Shown in pieces: positions 1 to 7,214 of a stretch of DNA of 64,000 nt; position 1 is the stretch's first letter, and each line of letters starts with the position of its first letter. Under the pieces are notes generated by a model. That model saw only the letters and a list, made by a program, of their open reading frames with translations. It was not told the origin of the DNA and did not search any database. The DNA is taken from NCBI RefSeq assembly GCF_003259845.1, contig NZ_QLMJ01000015.1, forward strand, positions 186,001 to 250,000, written 5' to 3'. The position numbers were made by a program, and so were the translations under genes. The stretch comes from Actinoplanes lutulentus. Lineage in GTDB: Bacteria > Actinomycetota > Actinomycetes > Mycobacteriales > Micromonosporaceae.

Positions 1-523
1 CGTACGGGAAATCGACCCGGAAATCGTCGCCGAACACCGCCGTCCGGGTCTGCGAGTGCACCCCGTCCGCTCCCACGACCAGGTCGGCGTCCTCGGTGGT
101 GCCGTCGGAGAGCTCTACGCGTACGAGATCGGGGTTTTGATCGATGGTTTTGACTGTTGTCGCGAAGCGGAACTCGGTGTTCACGGCGTCGAACAGGGCC
201 GCTTCGAGGTCGCCGCGGAAAACGGTGAGCAGGCGCGGGCCGACCGCGGCCTCGGCGACGGCGGCCGGGACCGTGAATTTGGGACGGCCATCGGCGTGGA
301 CGAGCACGGTGGTGAAAACGCCGACCGCTTTTGATCGCAGCGCCGGCAGTAGGCCGAGCGTGTCGGCGGCGTCGTAACCGGGCCCGAGCAGATTGACCAT
401 GTACCCGCTGCTGCGCCGGGCCGGGGCGCGCTCCACGACGAGGGTCCGCCAGCCGTCACGCTGGAGCCGCAAGGCTGTGGCCAGGCCGGATATCCCCGCT
501 CCGATGATCAATGCGCGCTTCAT
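1..523 (-). CDS. FAD-dependent monooxygenase, N-terminal part (runs off the window)
   Basis: The reading frame starts at ATG 523-521 behind a GGGAGAG ribosome site and leaves the window at base 1, so only about 174 codons are visible. The N-terminus carries the Rossmann dinucleotide motif GAGISGLATALR, followed by a LVVER strand end. A later DLVVGADGVHS segment (about residues 150-160) is the DG motif of the PHBH-type aromatic or polyketide hydroxylases. It is divergent from a TetR gene at 607, with two palindromic operators between. Substrate unknown; by family an NAD(P)H- and FAD-dependent hydroxylase of the cytosol. Confidence 0.85.
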   Translation of the reverse strand, partial: MKRALIIGAGISGLATALRLQRDGWRTLVVERAPARRSSGYMVNLLGPGYDAADTLGLLPALRSKAVGVFTTVLVHADGRPKFTVPAAVAEAAVGPRLLTVFRGDLEAALFDAVNTEFRFATTVKTIDQNPDLVRVELSDGTTEDADLVVGADGVHSQTRTAVFGDDFRVDFPY

Positions 524-543
524 GGTGGCACTCTCCCTAGGTA

Positions 544-579
544 TGAGCATTTGCTCAAACCACTATGAGCGTTTGCTCA
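544..579. promoter_or_regulatory. Tandem TetR-type operators between divergent genes
   Basis: Two near-identical palindromes, TGAGCATTTGCTCA (544-557) and TGAGCGTTTGCTCA (566-579), lie 22 bp centre to centre between the monooxygenase start (523) and the TetR start (607). They share the half-site TGAGC/GCTCA. The second overlaps the -35 element of the TetR gene. The likely ligand is the adjacent TetR protein (607-1173), repressing itself and the monooxygenase. Confidence 0.8.
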
Positions 580-600
580 TCCCGGCGCAACGCCTAGGAT
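573..600 (+). promoter_or_regulatory. Leaderless-type promoter of the TetR gene at 607
   Basis: A -35-like TTGCTC (573-578), a 16-bp spacer and a -10 TAGGAT (595-600) stand six bases before ATG 607, so transcription would start at or next to the start codon. No Shine-Dalgarno sequence is present, fitting a leaderless mRNA. The -35 lies inside the second operator. Confidence 0.55.
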
Positions 601-606
601 CGGGGT

Positions 607-1173
607 ATGCCACGCGGAGTCGCCGTCCCTGAGCCACGGCAGCATCTGTTCGCCGCGCTGGAGCGCGTGATCGCCGCCGAGGGTCCGCTGACCAGCCGTG
701 CCGTGACGCACGAGGCCGGGGTCGCGACCGGGCTGCTTTTCACGCACTTCCGCAATTTCGACAATTTCCTCGCCGGCTACGGGGTGGATCGCAGCTTTCA
801 GATCGCTGACGCACTCAGCGGGCTGCCGGGGCGGTTCGGGCGCGGGACCGTGGCGGGCAATCTCGCCGAGGCGGTGCTCGGACTGCCGTCGCCGGCGGTG
901 CGGACGCTGGTCCGGCTGACCGCTTTTCATCCTTCGCTGATCGCGGAGATCGAGGGGGTGCTCGGTGCGGGGAGCGCCGGGGTGCGAGCGGTCGAGCGGG
1001 TGACCGCGGACTATCTCGCGGCCGAGCAGCAGCTGGGCCGGGTTCCGGCCGGTGCAGACACCGCCGCGCTGGCGTTGGCCGTGGCGGCGGTGGTGGCGTT
1101 CACCGACGAGCCCGGCCTGATCGGCCGGGCTGTCGCGGCGTTGATTCCGGTTGTCGCGGTCAGATCCGGGTGA
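607..1173 (+). CDS. TetR family transcriptional regulator
   Basis: 188 residues. The first 50 form a TetR helix-turn-helix: a LFAALERVIAAEGPL helix, then SRAVTHEAGVATGLLFTHF ending in the conserved aromatic-x-x-F of the recognition helix region. The C-terminal part is helical and rich in Ala/Val/Leu, as usual for ligand-binding domains of this family. It is divergent from the FAD monooxygenase and most likely binds the paired palindromes at 544-579. Ligand unknown; a substrate or product of the monooxygenase is a reasonable guess. Confidence 0.85.
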   Translation: MPRGVAVPEPRQHLFAALERVIAAEGPLTSRAVTHEAGVATGLLFTHFRNFDNFLAGYGVDRSFQIADALSGLPGRFGRGTVAGNLAEAVLGLPSPAVRTLVRLTAFHPSLIAEIEGVLGAGSAGVRAVERVTADYLAAEQQLGRVPAGADTAALALAVAAVVAFTDEPGLIGRAVAALIPVVAVRSG

Positions 1174-1193
1174 GAGTTTTCCTGCTGTCTCGG

Positions 1194-1967
1194 TCAGCTC
1201 CGGGGGAACAGTGCGTTGAGGTCGGGGTAACTCGCCGCGCCGTCGAGCGAGTCGAACGTGCCCTTGGTCAGCGCCTCCTGCGCGGCGCGCTCGACCAGGC
1301 CGTAAGCCGCCTGCGCGATCGACGAGCCGAGGCTCACCCGCCGGACGCCGGCGTCGGCCAGTTCGGCGATCGAGGGGCTGCCCGGGCCGGCCATCGCGTT
1401 GACCGGCAGTGGGGAGGCGGCGGTCAGGGCGCGCAACGCCGCCAGATCCAGCAGGCCCGGGACGAACAGGCAGTCCGCGCCGGCCTCGGCATAGGCGGCG
1501 GCTCGCGCCAGGACTTCGTCCAGCGCTCCACTGCCGAACAAGAACACGTCGGTACGCGCATTGATCACGAAACCGGAGTCGCCGGCTGCCTGACGGGCGG
1601 TTCGGATCAGTGTGGCCTGCTCGTCGATCGGGCGTACCGCGTCCTCGATGTTCGCGCCCACCGCACCCGCGGCGATCGTCGCACGGACGGCGGCGGCGAC
1701 ATCCCCGTAGCCACTCTCTATGTCGGCGGTGACCGGCACGTCGACGGCCGCGCTGATCCGGCGAACCGCCGTCAGCATCTCGTCGAGAGTCAGCCCTTCG
1801 CCGTCCGGGCGGCCCAGCGACCAGGCCACGCCGGCGCTGGTGGTGGCGACGGCTTGCGCGCCCGCGCGGACGACGAGGGCGGCGCTGGCCGCGTCCCAGG
1901 CGTTCGGCAGCACCAGAACGTCGCCTCGCTGGTGCAGTTCCCGGAGGATGCTCGCCTTGTCAGTCAT
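1194..1967 (-). CDS. Isocitrate lyase / PEP mutase family protein
   Basis: 257 residues from ATG 1967; the frame is open further upstream, but MTDKASILRELH matches the normal start of this family. It shows the TIM-barrel features of the PEP mutase/isocitrate lyase superfamily: LVLPNAWDAASA near the N-terminus, VTADIESGYG (Mg-binding Asp/Glu region), GANIEDAV and INARTDVF. The catalytic KKCGH-type loop of true isocitrate lyases is absent, so it belongs to the short, functionally diverse actinobacterial branch (C-C or P-C lyases such as carboxyvinyl-carboxyphosphonate mutase or methylisocitrate lyase-like enzymes). Exact reaction unknown. Convergent with the TetR gene upstream. Confidence 0.8.
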   Translation of the reverse strand: MTDKASILRELHQRGDVLVLPNAWDAASAALVVRAGAQAVATTSAGVAWSLGRPDGEGLTLDEMLTAVRRISAAVDVPVTADIESGYGDVAAAVRATIAAGAVGANIEDAVRPIDEQATLIRTARQAAGDSGFVINARTDVFLFGSGALDEVLARAAAYAEAGADCLFVPGLLDLAALRALTAASPLPVNAMAGPGSPSIAELADAGVRRVSLGSSIAQAAYGLVERAAQEALTKGTFDSLDGAASYPDLNALFPRS

Positions 1968-2064
1968 GCCGGCCAGTCTTCCGGCAGACGGGCGTCGAGG
2001 CTGGCGGTTTTCGGCCATCGTCATGGGCAGTCTTTCGGCCATGAGGATTGGGCATAGTGGGAGC

Positions 2065-2460
2065 ATGACCAGTCGCATCGCTGTGATCGCCATCGACGCG
2101 CTCGACCCGCACCGCATCGCCGAGTTCTGGATGGCGGTGTTCGGCTGGACGGTCGTCGACGAGGACGACGAAGTGATCAGCATCGGTCCGGCTGACGGCT
2201 CCGGGCCGGCGATCGACGTGGCGCGGGTTCGTGAGCGTAAGCAGGTGAAGAACCGCCTCCACCTGGACGTACGCGCGGACGGCACCTCGCAGCAGGACGA
2301 AGTGGCGCGGCTGCTGACGCTGGGCGCCCGCCCGGCCGACGTGGGTCAGCCTGCCGACGCGTCCTGGGTGGTGCTCGCCGATCCGGAGGGCAACGAGTTC
2401 TGCGTGCTGTCCCGCTCAGTACAGGACGTCACCGGCTCGCCTGGTCCTGCCACCACGTGA
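2065..2460 (+). CDS. VOC family (glyoxalase-like) protein
   Basis: 131 residues from ATG 2065, preceded by GTGGGAG. It has the glyoxalase/bleomycin-resistance fold pattern: DPHRIAEFWMAVFGW in the first beta-alpha-beta unit and VVLADPEGNEFCVL at the end. The RLHLDV segment supplies a His in the usual metal-ligand position, and a Glu lies in the C-terminal GNEF. Members often bind toxic electrophiles or act as small dioxygenases; the substrate cannot be told. Divergent from the PEP mutase-like gene, with under 100 bp between. Confidence 0.8.
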   Translation: MTSRIAVIAIDALDPHRIAEFWMAVFGWTVVDEDDEVISIGPADGSGPAIDVARVRERKQVKNRLHLDVRADGTSQQDEVARLLTLGARPADVGQPADASWVVLADPEGNEFCVLSRSVQDVTGSPGPATT

Positions 2461-2654
2461 CCAGGCGTTCCGCGCGGATCTCGTCGTTGACGAGGTCCCG
2501 GAGGTCGCCATCGGTGGATAGGCAGACCATCACCGGACCCAGCAACGAGGAACGGTACCGGCGCGTCCGCACGGTCCTCCTCGACCTCGCGCCGGGCCAG
2601 TCGCAGCAGCAGATTTAGCGGCATCTGATCCGGATCGGGCAGAGGGACGCTCAC
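2429..2654 (-). pseudogene. Small coupled gene with an apparent +1 frameshift
   Basis: A GTG at 2654-2652 overlaps the stop of the VOC gene upstream (GTGA), suggesting coupling. The first frame reads sensibly for about 28 codons (SVPLPDPDQMPLNLLLRLAR, then REVEED) and then loses GC-rich third positions. The next frame takes over at about 2570 with good third-position GC (SSLLGPVMVCLSTDGDLRDL, then ERLVTWWQDQ) and stops at 2429. Joining the two gives a protein of about 74 residues that I do not recognise. Explanations are a real frameshift mutation, an indel in the sequence, or programmed frameshifting. Confidence 0.45.
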
Positions 2655-3001
2655 GGTTGTCCGGCCGGGGCTCCGCCGAAGCCGATCTCGTTGCCGTCCG
2701 GATCGCGGAAGATCGCTTTGCGTACGCCGTTGTCGTAGGTCTCGACCTCGGCCGGCTCCAGCCCTCGCCCGGCGATGCCGGCGATCCGCGCGTCGAAGTC
2801 GCTGACGAACACAGTGGTCATGGCGTGCCCGGCGTGGTCGGGCCGCACTTCGATGTAGAGGTAGCGGTTCTCGGCGAGTTCCCACACCGCCTCGACGTCG
2901 TTGGGCAGGAACGCCGGCGGTTTGCCGAGAAGGCGCTCATACCAGGCCACCGCCACGGCGTAGTCACGAACCGGAACGCCCGCGAACAGGTCAACGCTCA
3001 T
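2651..3001 (-). CDS. VOC family (glyoxalase-like) protein
   Basis: 116 residues. It shows the single-domain VOC pattern: VPVRDYAVAVAWYERLLG at the N-terminus, RYLYIEVRPDHAG in the middle with His, and IFRDPDGNEIGFG at the C-terminus carrying the conserved Glu. The closest common annotation is glyoxalase/bleomycin resistance protein/dioxygenase. It is followed by a coupled, apparently frameshifted small gene and preceded by a perfect 18-bp inverted repeat. Substrate unknown. Confidence 0.8.
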   Translation of the reverse strand: MSVDLFAGVPVRDYAVAVAWYERLLGKPPAFLPNDVEAVWELAENRYLYIEVRPDHAGHAMTTVFVSDFDARIAGIAGRGLEPAEVETYDNGVRKAIFRDPDGNEIGFGGAPAGQP

Positions 3002-3036
3002 AGGTCCAGGCTAGAGCCGCTTCGTCGGCGCGGTCC

Positions 3037-3083
3037 GCGTGGATGAGGTCGCACGCAACCGCACTGTGCGACCTCATCCACGC
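3037..3083. terminator. Perfect 18-bp inverted repeat, terminator-like hairpin
   Basis: The left arm 3037-3054 and right arm 3066-3083 (GTGCGACCTCATCCACGC) pair perfectly around an 11-base loop. It sits upstream of the VOC gene and downstream of the leftward TetR gene, so it could stop read-through. No U-tract is visible, which is common in actinobacteria. Confidence 0.6.
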
Positions 3084-3148
3084 CAGGGCCGGGACAGGAG
3101 CACACGCACGCACTCCGTGCGGCGCTGTCACCGCTGCCGGCCTCGTCC

Positions 3149-3393
3149 GTGTTCTCGCGCCTCGGCCGTGTTCTCGCGCCTCGGCCGGCGATCCGTGGCT
3201 CCGGAAAACGGTGGGCAACCATCGCTCGGGGATCTTGTGAGCTTCCGCCGCCGCACCAGCCACAAACTCACAAGATCCATCGCGACCCCGACAAGTTCCG
3301 GCGCGAAGGCAAGCCGGCGCGAAGGCAAGCCGGCGCGAAGGCAAGCCGTCCCAAAGCGAGCCGTCCCAAAGCGAGCCGTCCCAAAGCGAGCCG
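3149..3393. repeat. Short tandem repeats: 2 x 19 bp, 3 x 16 bp, 3 x 15 bp
   Basis: GTGTTCTCGCGCCTCGGCC occurs at 3149-3167 and 3168-3186. GCGCGAAGGCAAGCCG occurs at 3301-3316, 3317-3332 and 3333-3348. TCCCAAAGCGAGCCG occurs at 3349-3363, 3364-3378 and 3379-3393. Copies within each set are identical and directly abutting, as expected for slippage-generated minisatellites. There are no spacers, so this is not a CRISPR array. Confidence 0.85.
3230..3278. terminator. Perfect 12-bp inverted repeat hairpin
   Basis: GGATCTTGTGAG (3230-3241) pairs exactly with CTCACAAGATCC (3267-3278) around a 25-base loop. It lies 150 bp downstream of the leftward TetR gene and could be its terminator. Confidence 0.5.
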
Positions 3394-3430
3394 GCGCACG
3401 ACAGCGAGACCCCTCCCCCGGGACGCCGCG

Positions 3431-3982
3431 TCAAACCGCCCCGGTCAGGTAACGCTGGATCGTGGGCGCGAGCCAGCCGACCGCCGCCTCCCGATCGAGC
3501 GCGACCACCGGCGGCAACCGCAGCACATAACGACACAACGCGAACCCCAGGATCTGCGTCGCCACCAGCCCGGCCCGGGTCGGCACCTCCGCCGGATCCG
3601 GCGCGTGGCGAGCAACGACCGGCCCGACCTGCTCGGCGAAGATCGCCGTGATCCGCGAGACGGCCGCGTCCTGGCTGACCGCGGCACGCAGCAGCGCCAC
3701 CAGCGTGCCGTCCTCCTCCCACCGCACCAGGAAATGCCCGACGAGGCGTTCACCCAGTGACGACGCCGGCACCTCCCGCAGGTCAGGCAGCCGCAGGTCG
3801 AACTCGGCGGCCGCGGCGAACAGGCCCTCCTTGTTGCCGTAGTACCGCATCACCATCGACGGGTCGATGCGGGCGTCGGCCGCGATCGCCCGGATGGTCG
3901 CCCGCTCGAACCCGTCAGCGGCGAACCGCGAACGGGCAGCGGCCAGGATCGCGGCGCGGGTGTCGTCAGAGCGGCGAGGCAT
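3431..3982 (-). CDS. TetR family transcriptional regulator
   Basis: 183 residues from ATG 3982. MPRRSDDTRAAILAAARSRF opens a standard TetR DNA-binding domain, continuing GFERATIRAIAADARIDPSM and MRYYGNKEGLF, the typical Y-x-x-K/N helix turn. The ligand domain contains the TetR_C-like stretch ATQILGFALCRYVLRLPPV. It is divergent from the FAD monooxygenase at 4094, and the palindromes at 4013-4024 and 4052-4069 are the likely operators. Ligand probably an aromatic compound or drug handled by the monooxygenase (inference). Confidence 0.88.
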   Translation of the reverse strand: MPRRSDDTRAAILAAARSRFAADGFERATIRAIAADARIDPSMVMRYYGNKEGLFAAAAEFDLRLPDLREVPASSLGERLVGHFLVRWEEDGTLVALLRAAVSQDAAVSRITAIFAEQVGPVVARHAPDPAEVPTRAGLVATQILGFALCRYVLRLPPVVALDREAAVGWLAPTIQRYLTGAV

Positions 3983-4012
3983 ACCCGCAACCCTATGCCA
4001 ACACTCGTTTGC

Positions 4013-4024
4013 CAACAATTGTTG
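4013..4024. promoter_or_regulatory. Perfect palindrome overlapping the -35 box
   Basis: CAACAATTGTTG is a perfect 12-bp palindrome. It contains the same CCAAC half-site as the 18-bp palindrome downstream and overlaps the TTGACT -35 box. A related half-site, TGCCAACACTCGTTTGCC, lies just to the left (3998-4013). Together they look like an operator cluster for the divergent TetR. Confidence 0.65.
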
Positions 4025-4051
4025 ACTTGATCTCGCATCGACTTCTACCGT
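4022..4051 (+). promoter_or_regulatory. SigA-type promoter of the monooxygenase gene
   Basis: TTGACT (4022-4027), an 18-bp spacer and TACCGT (4046-4051) form a recognisable vegetative promoter. The flanking palindromes cover both its -35 and its start site, so a bound repressor would block it. Confidence 0.55.
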
Positions 4052-4069
4052 TGCCAACAAGCGTTGGCA
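4052..4069. promoter_or_regulatory. TetR operator palindrome
   Basis: TGCCAACAAGCGTTGGCA has perfect 7-bp arms (TGCCAAC/GTTGGCA) around a 4-base centre. It lies between the -10 box and the ribosome site of the monooxygenase gene, a classical repressor position. Confidence 0.75.
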
Positions 4070-4093
4070 TTCGCACACCACGAGGAGAGAATC

Positions 4094-5494
4094 ATGATCG
4101 CGATCATCGGCGCCGGCCCCACCGGACTACTGCTCGCCGGCGACCTCGCCCAGGCCGGCGTCCCGGTCACCGTCTACGAGCGCCGCACCGGCACCTCGAA
4201 CCTCACCCGCGCCTTCGGCGTGCACGCCCGCACCCTGGAACTGCTCGACGCCCGCGGCCTCGCCGACCGGATCGTCGCCGCCGGTGCGAAGGTCGAGCGG
4301 CTGCGTCTGTTCGACCGGATCCGCCTCGATTTGTCGAGGCTGCCGTCCCGCTTCCCCTACCTGCTGATCACCCCGCAGTACAACGTGGAGCGGGCTCTCG
4401 AAGAACGCGCCGTCAACGAAGGGGCCCGCATCGTCCGCGGCGCCGAGCTCACCACCCTGACCCAGGACGACGACCAGGTCACGCTCACCTTCACTGACGG
4501 TCACACCGCCACGGCCGACTACGTCGTCGGTACGGACGGTGTGCACAGTGCCGTACGCAAGGCTCTTGAACTGCCGTTTCCCGGTAAGGCCATTCTCACG
4601 TCGATCATGCTCGCCGATGTGCGGCTGACGAACCCGCCGGAAGACGTTCTCGCGGTCAACGCGGTCGGCGACGCGTTCGCGATGGTCGCGCCGTTCGGCG
4701 ACGGCTGGTACCGGATCTTCGCCTGGGACCGCCGCCACCAGGTCAGCGACGACACCCCGATCACCCTGGGTGAGATCAGTGACGTCACCCGGCGTGTGCA
4801 CGGCACCGATTTCGGCATCACCGAGGCGCGCTGGCTGTCCCGGTTCCACAGCGACGAGCGGCAGGTCCCGCAGTACCGGATCGGCCGGGTCTTCCTCGCC
4901 GGCGACGCCGCCCACGTGCACTCCCCGGCCGGCGGGCAGGGGATGAATACCGGACTTCAGGACGCCGCGAACCTCTCCTGGAAACTCGCCGCGACGGTCA
5001 CCGGGCACGGCGAGGACGGCTTGCTCGACTCGTACCAAAAGGAGCGTCACCCGGTCGGCGCCATGGTGCTGCGCAGCAGCGGCGCCCTGATCCGGATGGC
5101 CATGCTGCGGTCGCGCCCGGCGCGCCTCGCGCGCAACACCGCAGGTCGCGCCCTGCTCGCGCTCCCCGCCGTCGCGCGGCGCGCCACCGGCACGATCTCC
5201 GGGATCGGCATCGGCTATCCGGGCGCGCCACGCGCGGAAGATCTGCCGCTACGCGGCGGGGAGCGCCTCTACGAGGCGCTGCGCGAGGGCAGGCACGTGC
5301 TGATCACTTCCGGTCCCACCCTGGGGTACGCACCAACCCTGCGCGTGGCAGCCCCGGAGACCGACACCGGCGAGGCGATCCTGGTCCGCCCCGATGGGTA
5401 CGTGGCGTGGCGCGGTCCGGTCAGTGATCCCGCAACACTTTCACGGCTTGCACCGTGGCGTACCCACGCCACTCCAGAGCGGCAGCCGGGCTGA
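4094..5494 (+). CDS. FAD-dependent aromatic/polyketide hydroxylase
   Basis: 466 residues from ATG 4094, behind GAGGAGAG. The motifs of class A flavoprotein hydroxylases appear in order: GAGPTGLLLAGDLAQAG at the N-terminus (FAD), DYVVGTDGVHSAVRKAL (DG motif, about residue 150), and FLAGDAAHVHSPAGGQGMNT followed by GLQDAANLSWKLA (GD motif and FAD ribityl contact, about 280). The C-terminus has the thioredoxin-like ILVRPDGYVAWRG strand seen in PgaE, MhpA and rifampicin monooxygenase relatives. The role may be detoxification or tailoring of an aromatic compound under control of the divergent TetR. Its last 74 bases overlap the convergent gene. Confidence 0.88.
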   Translation: MIAIIGAGPTGLLLAGDLAQAGVPVTVYERRTGTSNLTRAFGVHARTLELLDARGLADRIVAAGAKVERLRLFDRIRLDLSRLPSRFPYLLITPQYNVERALEERAVNEGARIVRGAELTTLTQDDDQVTLTFTDGHTATADYVVGTDGVHSAVRKALELPFPGKAILTSIMLADVRLTNPPEDVLAVNAVGDAFAMVAPFGDGWYRIFAWDRRHQVSDDTPITLGEISDVTRRVHGTDFGITEARWLSRFHSDERQVPQYRIGRVFLAGDAAHVHSPAGGQGMNTGLQDAANLSWKLAATVTGHGEDGLLDSYQKERHPVGAMVLRSSGALIRMAMLRSRPARLARNTAGRALLALPAVARRATGTISGIGIGYPGAPRAEDLPLRGGERLYEALREGRHVLITSGPTLGYAPTLRVAAPETDTGEAILVRPDGYVAWRGPVSDPATLSRLAPWRTHATPERQPG

Positions 5495-6296
5495 ACGTCT
5501 GGAAGCTGACGTCCCAGCCGCCGTCGTCGTGCTGCTGGCCGGCGAGGCGATCCCGGTCGGCGGCGATGGCGTCACCGCTGAAGAAGACCCGCGAAGCCGC
5601 GCCGGCCCGCGGGGTGAAGTCGAGCGGATAGAGCACCTCGTCGTCAGCCCCGCCGGCCACCGGCGTCGGCCCGTCCAGGCGCACGAACCCGGTGTAGCGT
5701 TCCAGCAGCTTGTGGGCCTGCGGCAGGTCGTCGGCGACCGCGTCGAGGAAGAGCATCGAGAACATCAGCTCGATCGCGTGCGGCGGCTCCTCGACCCCCT
5801 CCATGGTGTCCAGGCACCAGGTGGTCGCGGCCGCGAGCCACGGGTGTTTCGCCACGTCGGGCCGGATCTTCGCCAGCTGCTGCGCGTGCGCCGCCAGCTG
5901 CGTCGTCATCGTCACCGACGAGGCCGGGTCGGCGGCGACCCAGTGCGGGGCGCAGCCGTACGTGTCGGCGAACGGCAGGCTGAACGCCATCCCACCGTCG
6001 TCGTTGGAATGCTCGGCGAGCCAGTCGAGCAGGTGCGGCACCCGGTCGGCGCTGGTGTCACCTACTTCGACGATCACTTCGAGAGCGTGCATGGCACCAA
6101 CCGGCTGACTCGTGGTGGAGCGCAGGTCCGGTTCGAGCGCCCAGCCGTACCCACCGTCGGTGTTGCGGAAGCCGTCCAGCGCGGCCAGCACCGCGGCCGG
6201 CGACCCGTCGCCGTTCAGGTGGTGGAGCCGGCGCCGTTCCAGGGTCCGGGCATGGGTGGCGATGAACGAGACCGCAGCGTCGAGATCGAAGTCCAT
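5421..6296 (-). CDS. Prenyltransferase/squalene-oxidase-repeat-like protein
   Basis: 291 residues. Repeated motifs such as GFRNTDGGYGWALEPDLR, EHSNDDGGMAF and GQQHDDGGWDVSF match the QW-like repeats of the alpha/alpha-barrel terpene cyclase and protein prenyltransferase superfamily. It lacks the DXDD catalytic motif of squalene-hopene cyclases, so it is probably not a cyclase. Proteins like this are common in actinobacteria with no assigned role. No signal peptide is visible. It overlaps the monooxygenase gene tail to tail. Confidence 0.65.
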   Translation of the reverse strand: MDFDLDAAVSFIATHARTLERRRLHHLNGDGSPAAVLAALDGFRNTDGGYGWALEPDLRSTTSQPVGAMHALEVIVEVGDTSADRVPHLLDWLAEHSNDDGGMAFSLPFADTYGCAPHWVAADPASSVTMTTQLAAHAQQLAKIRPDVAKHPWLAAATTWCLDTMEGVEEPPHAIELMFSMLFLDAVADDLPQAHKLLERYTGFVRLDGPTPVAGGADDEVLYPLDFTPRAGAASRVFFSGDAIAADRDRLAGQQHDDGGWDVSFQTFSPAAALEWRGYATVQAVKVLRDH

Positions 6297-6318
6297 ACGA
6301 CCATCCTCGCACCGAGCT

Positions 6319-6771
6319 CTAGCGTTTGCAGCGAGGTGCCACGTGGGACAGCACCCGGGACCACATCGGCGTGAGCAGGTCGTGTCCGCCGTCCGGGTTC
6401 ATCTCCAGCCGGGCGTGCGGGATCCGCTTCTTCCACAGGCCGGCGTGCCGAGAGCCGGTCAGCGGGTCCTTCGTGCCGAATAACAACAGGGTTTTGGCGG
6501 GGACGTTCGTCTCCGCCGGAACATACGGCGTCGCGATCAGGACCACTCGGTCCACAATCCCGGAGTGCCGGGCGGCGAAAGCCAGCGCGGCCAGGCCCCC
6601 GTCTGACCAGCCCACGACCCCGACCGGCCCATGGTGATCCAGATCGTTGCCGGTCTCGTCGTCAGCGACAAGGGTGACGCCCCGCGCCCAGGTCAGCTCG
6701 GGGTTCGGATCGGTACCGGAGCCGAACAGCACGACGGCCCGGTCGGTGGTTCCCTCCACCAGGAGCTTCAT
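6319..6771 (-). CDS. Small alpha/beta-hydrolase-like protein
   Basis: 150 residues from ATG 6771, overlapping the stop of the upstream VOC gene by ATGA, so probably translationally coupled. It shows a short alpha/beta hydrolase core: VGVVGWSDGGLAALAFAARH carries the G-x-S-x-G nucleophile elbow (GWSDG), LLLFGTKDPLTG the acid turn, and PDGGHDLLTPMW the C-terminal catalytic His. It is much shorter than the usual 250-300 residues because the cap is missing. Substrate unknown. Confidence 0.7.
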   Translation of the reverse strand: MKLLVEGTTDRAVVLFGSGTDPNPELTWARGVTLVADDETGNDLDHHGPVGVVGWSDGGLAALAFAARHSGIVDRVVLIATPYVPAETNVPAKTLLLFGTKDPLTGSRHAGLWKKRIPHARLEMNPDGGHDLLTPMWSRVLSHVAPRCKR

Positions 6772-7157
6772 CGGGTCTCGTTGATTTCGATGAGGTGGCC
6801 GTCCGGGTCGCGGAGGAAGGCTCGTACCTCGCCGCCCCACTCCGGCTCGAACGGCTCGCCGAGCAGGCCGACGCCCGCCACGACGAGTTCGGCGCACGCC
6901 CGGCGGCAGTCCTCGACCTGCACGACGATCGCGGCGGCCACGGTGGGTGAGAGGGCGTCCGGCGCCCGCAGCACCACGTCGGGCCGGTCCGGCGGCGGGT
7001 CACCGGGCGTGGCCAGGTGCAGAATCCCGGTGCCGTTGACCAGTTTCGCGTAGGTGGACCACTCGGTGGCCACCTCGAAACCCAGCCGCCGATAGAAGGC
7101 GACGCTGGTCGCGACGTCCTTCACCACCAGAAGAGGAGCAACACCCGAAGCCCGCAC
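6768..7157 (-). CDS. VOC family protein
   Basis: About 129 residues. I chose GTG 7157 (VRASGVAPLLVVKDVATSV) because the divergent gene begins at 7215 and the frame upstream is low-quality; the start is uncertain and no strong ribosome site is present. The typical VOC halves are ASVAFYRRLGFEV-type and FLRDPDGHLIEINE, with a His/Glu pair. It is coupled to the small hydrolase behind it. A role in binding or detoxifying a small molecule is likely by family. Confidence 0.7.
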   Translation of the reverse strand: MRASGVAPLLVVKDVATSVAFYRRLGFEVATEWSTYAKLVNGTGILHLATPGDPPPDRPDVVLRAPDALSPTVAAAIVVQVEDCRRACAELVVAGVGLLGEPFEPEWGGEVRAFLRDPDGHLIEINETR

Positions 7158-7214
7158 GCCCGGAACCGTAACATCGGTGAGCGCAAATCTTCCGCCCCTG
7201 GCAGACTGCCACGC

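Larger units (their letters stand above)
3002..3430. other. Gene-free stretch with hairpins and tandem repeats
   Basis: No reading frame here has protein-like content; the open frames are repetitive Arg/Pro/Ala strings. The stretch holds two long perfect inverted repeats (3037-3083, 3230-3278), two copies of a 19-bp unit (3149-3186), three of a 16-bp unit (3301-3348) and three of a 15-bp unit (3349-3393). It lies between the TetR gene ending at 3431 and the VOC gene starting at 3001, both read leftward. Confidence 0.7.

Noticed and set aside
2346..2885. Long leftward frame overlapping two VOC genes
   Set aside because: Its content is Arg/Pro/Gln-rich low-complexity sequence antisense or out of frame to well-supported genes; only the part described as a frameshifted gene has coding character.
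3301..3393. Six short direct repeats, considered as a CRISPR array
   Set aside because: Units of 16 and 15 bp abut directly with no unique spacers and there are no cas genes.
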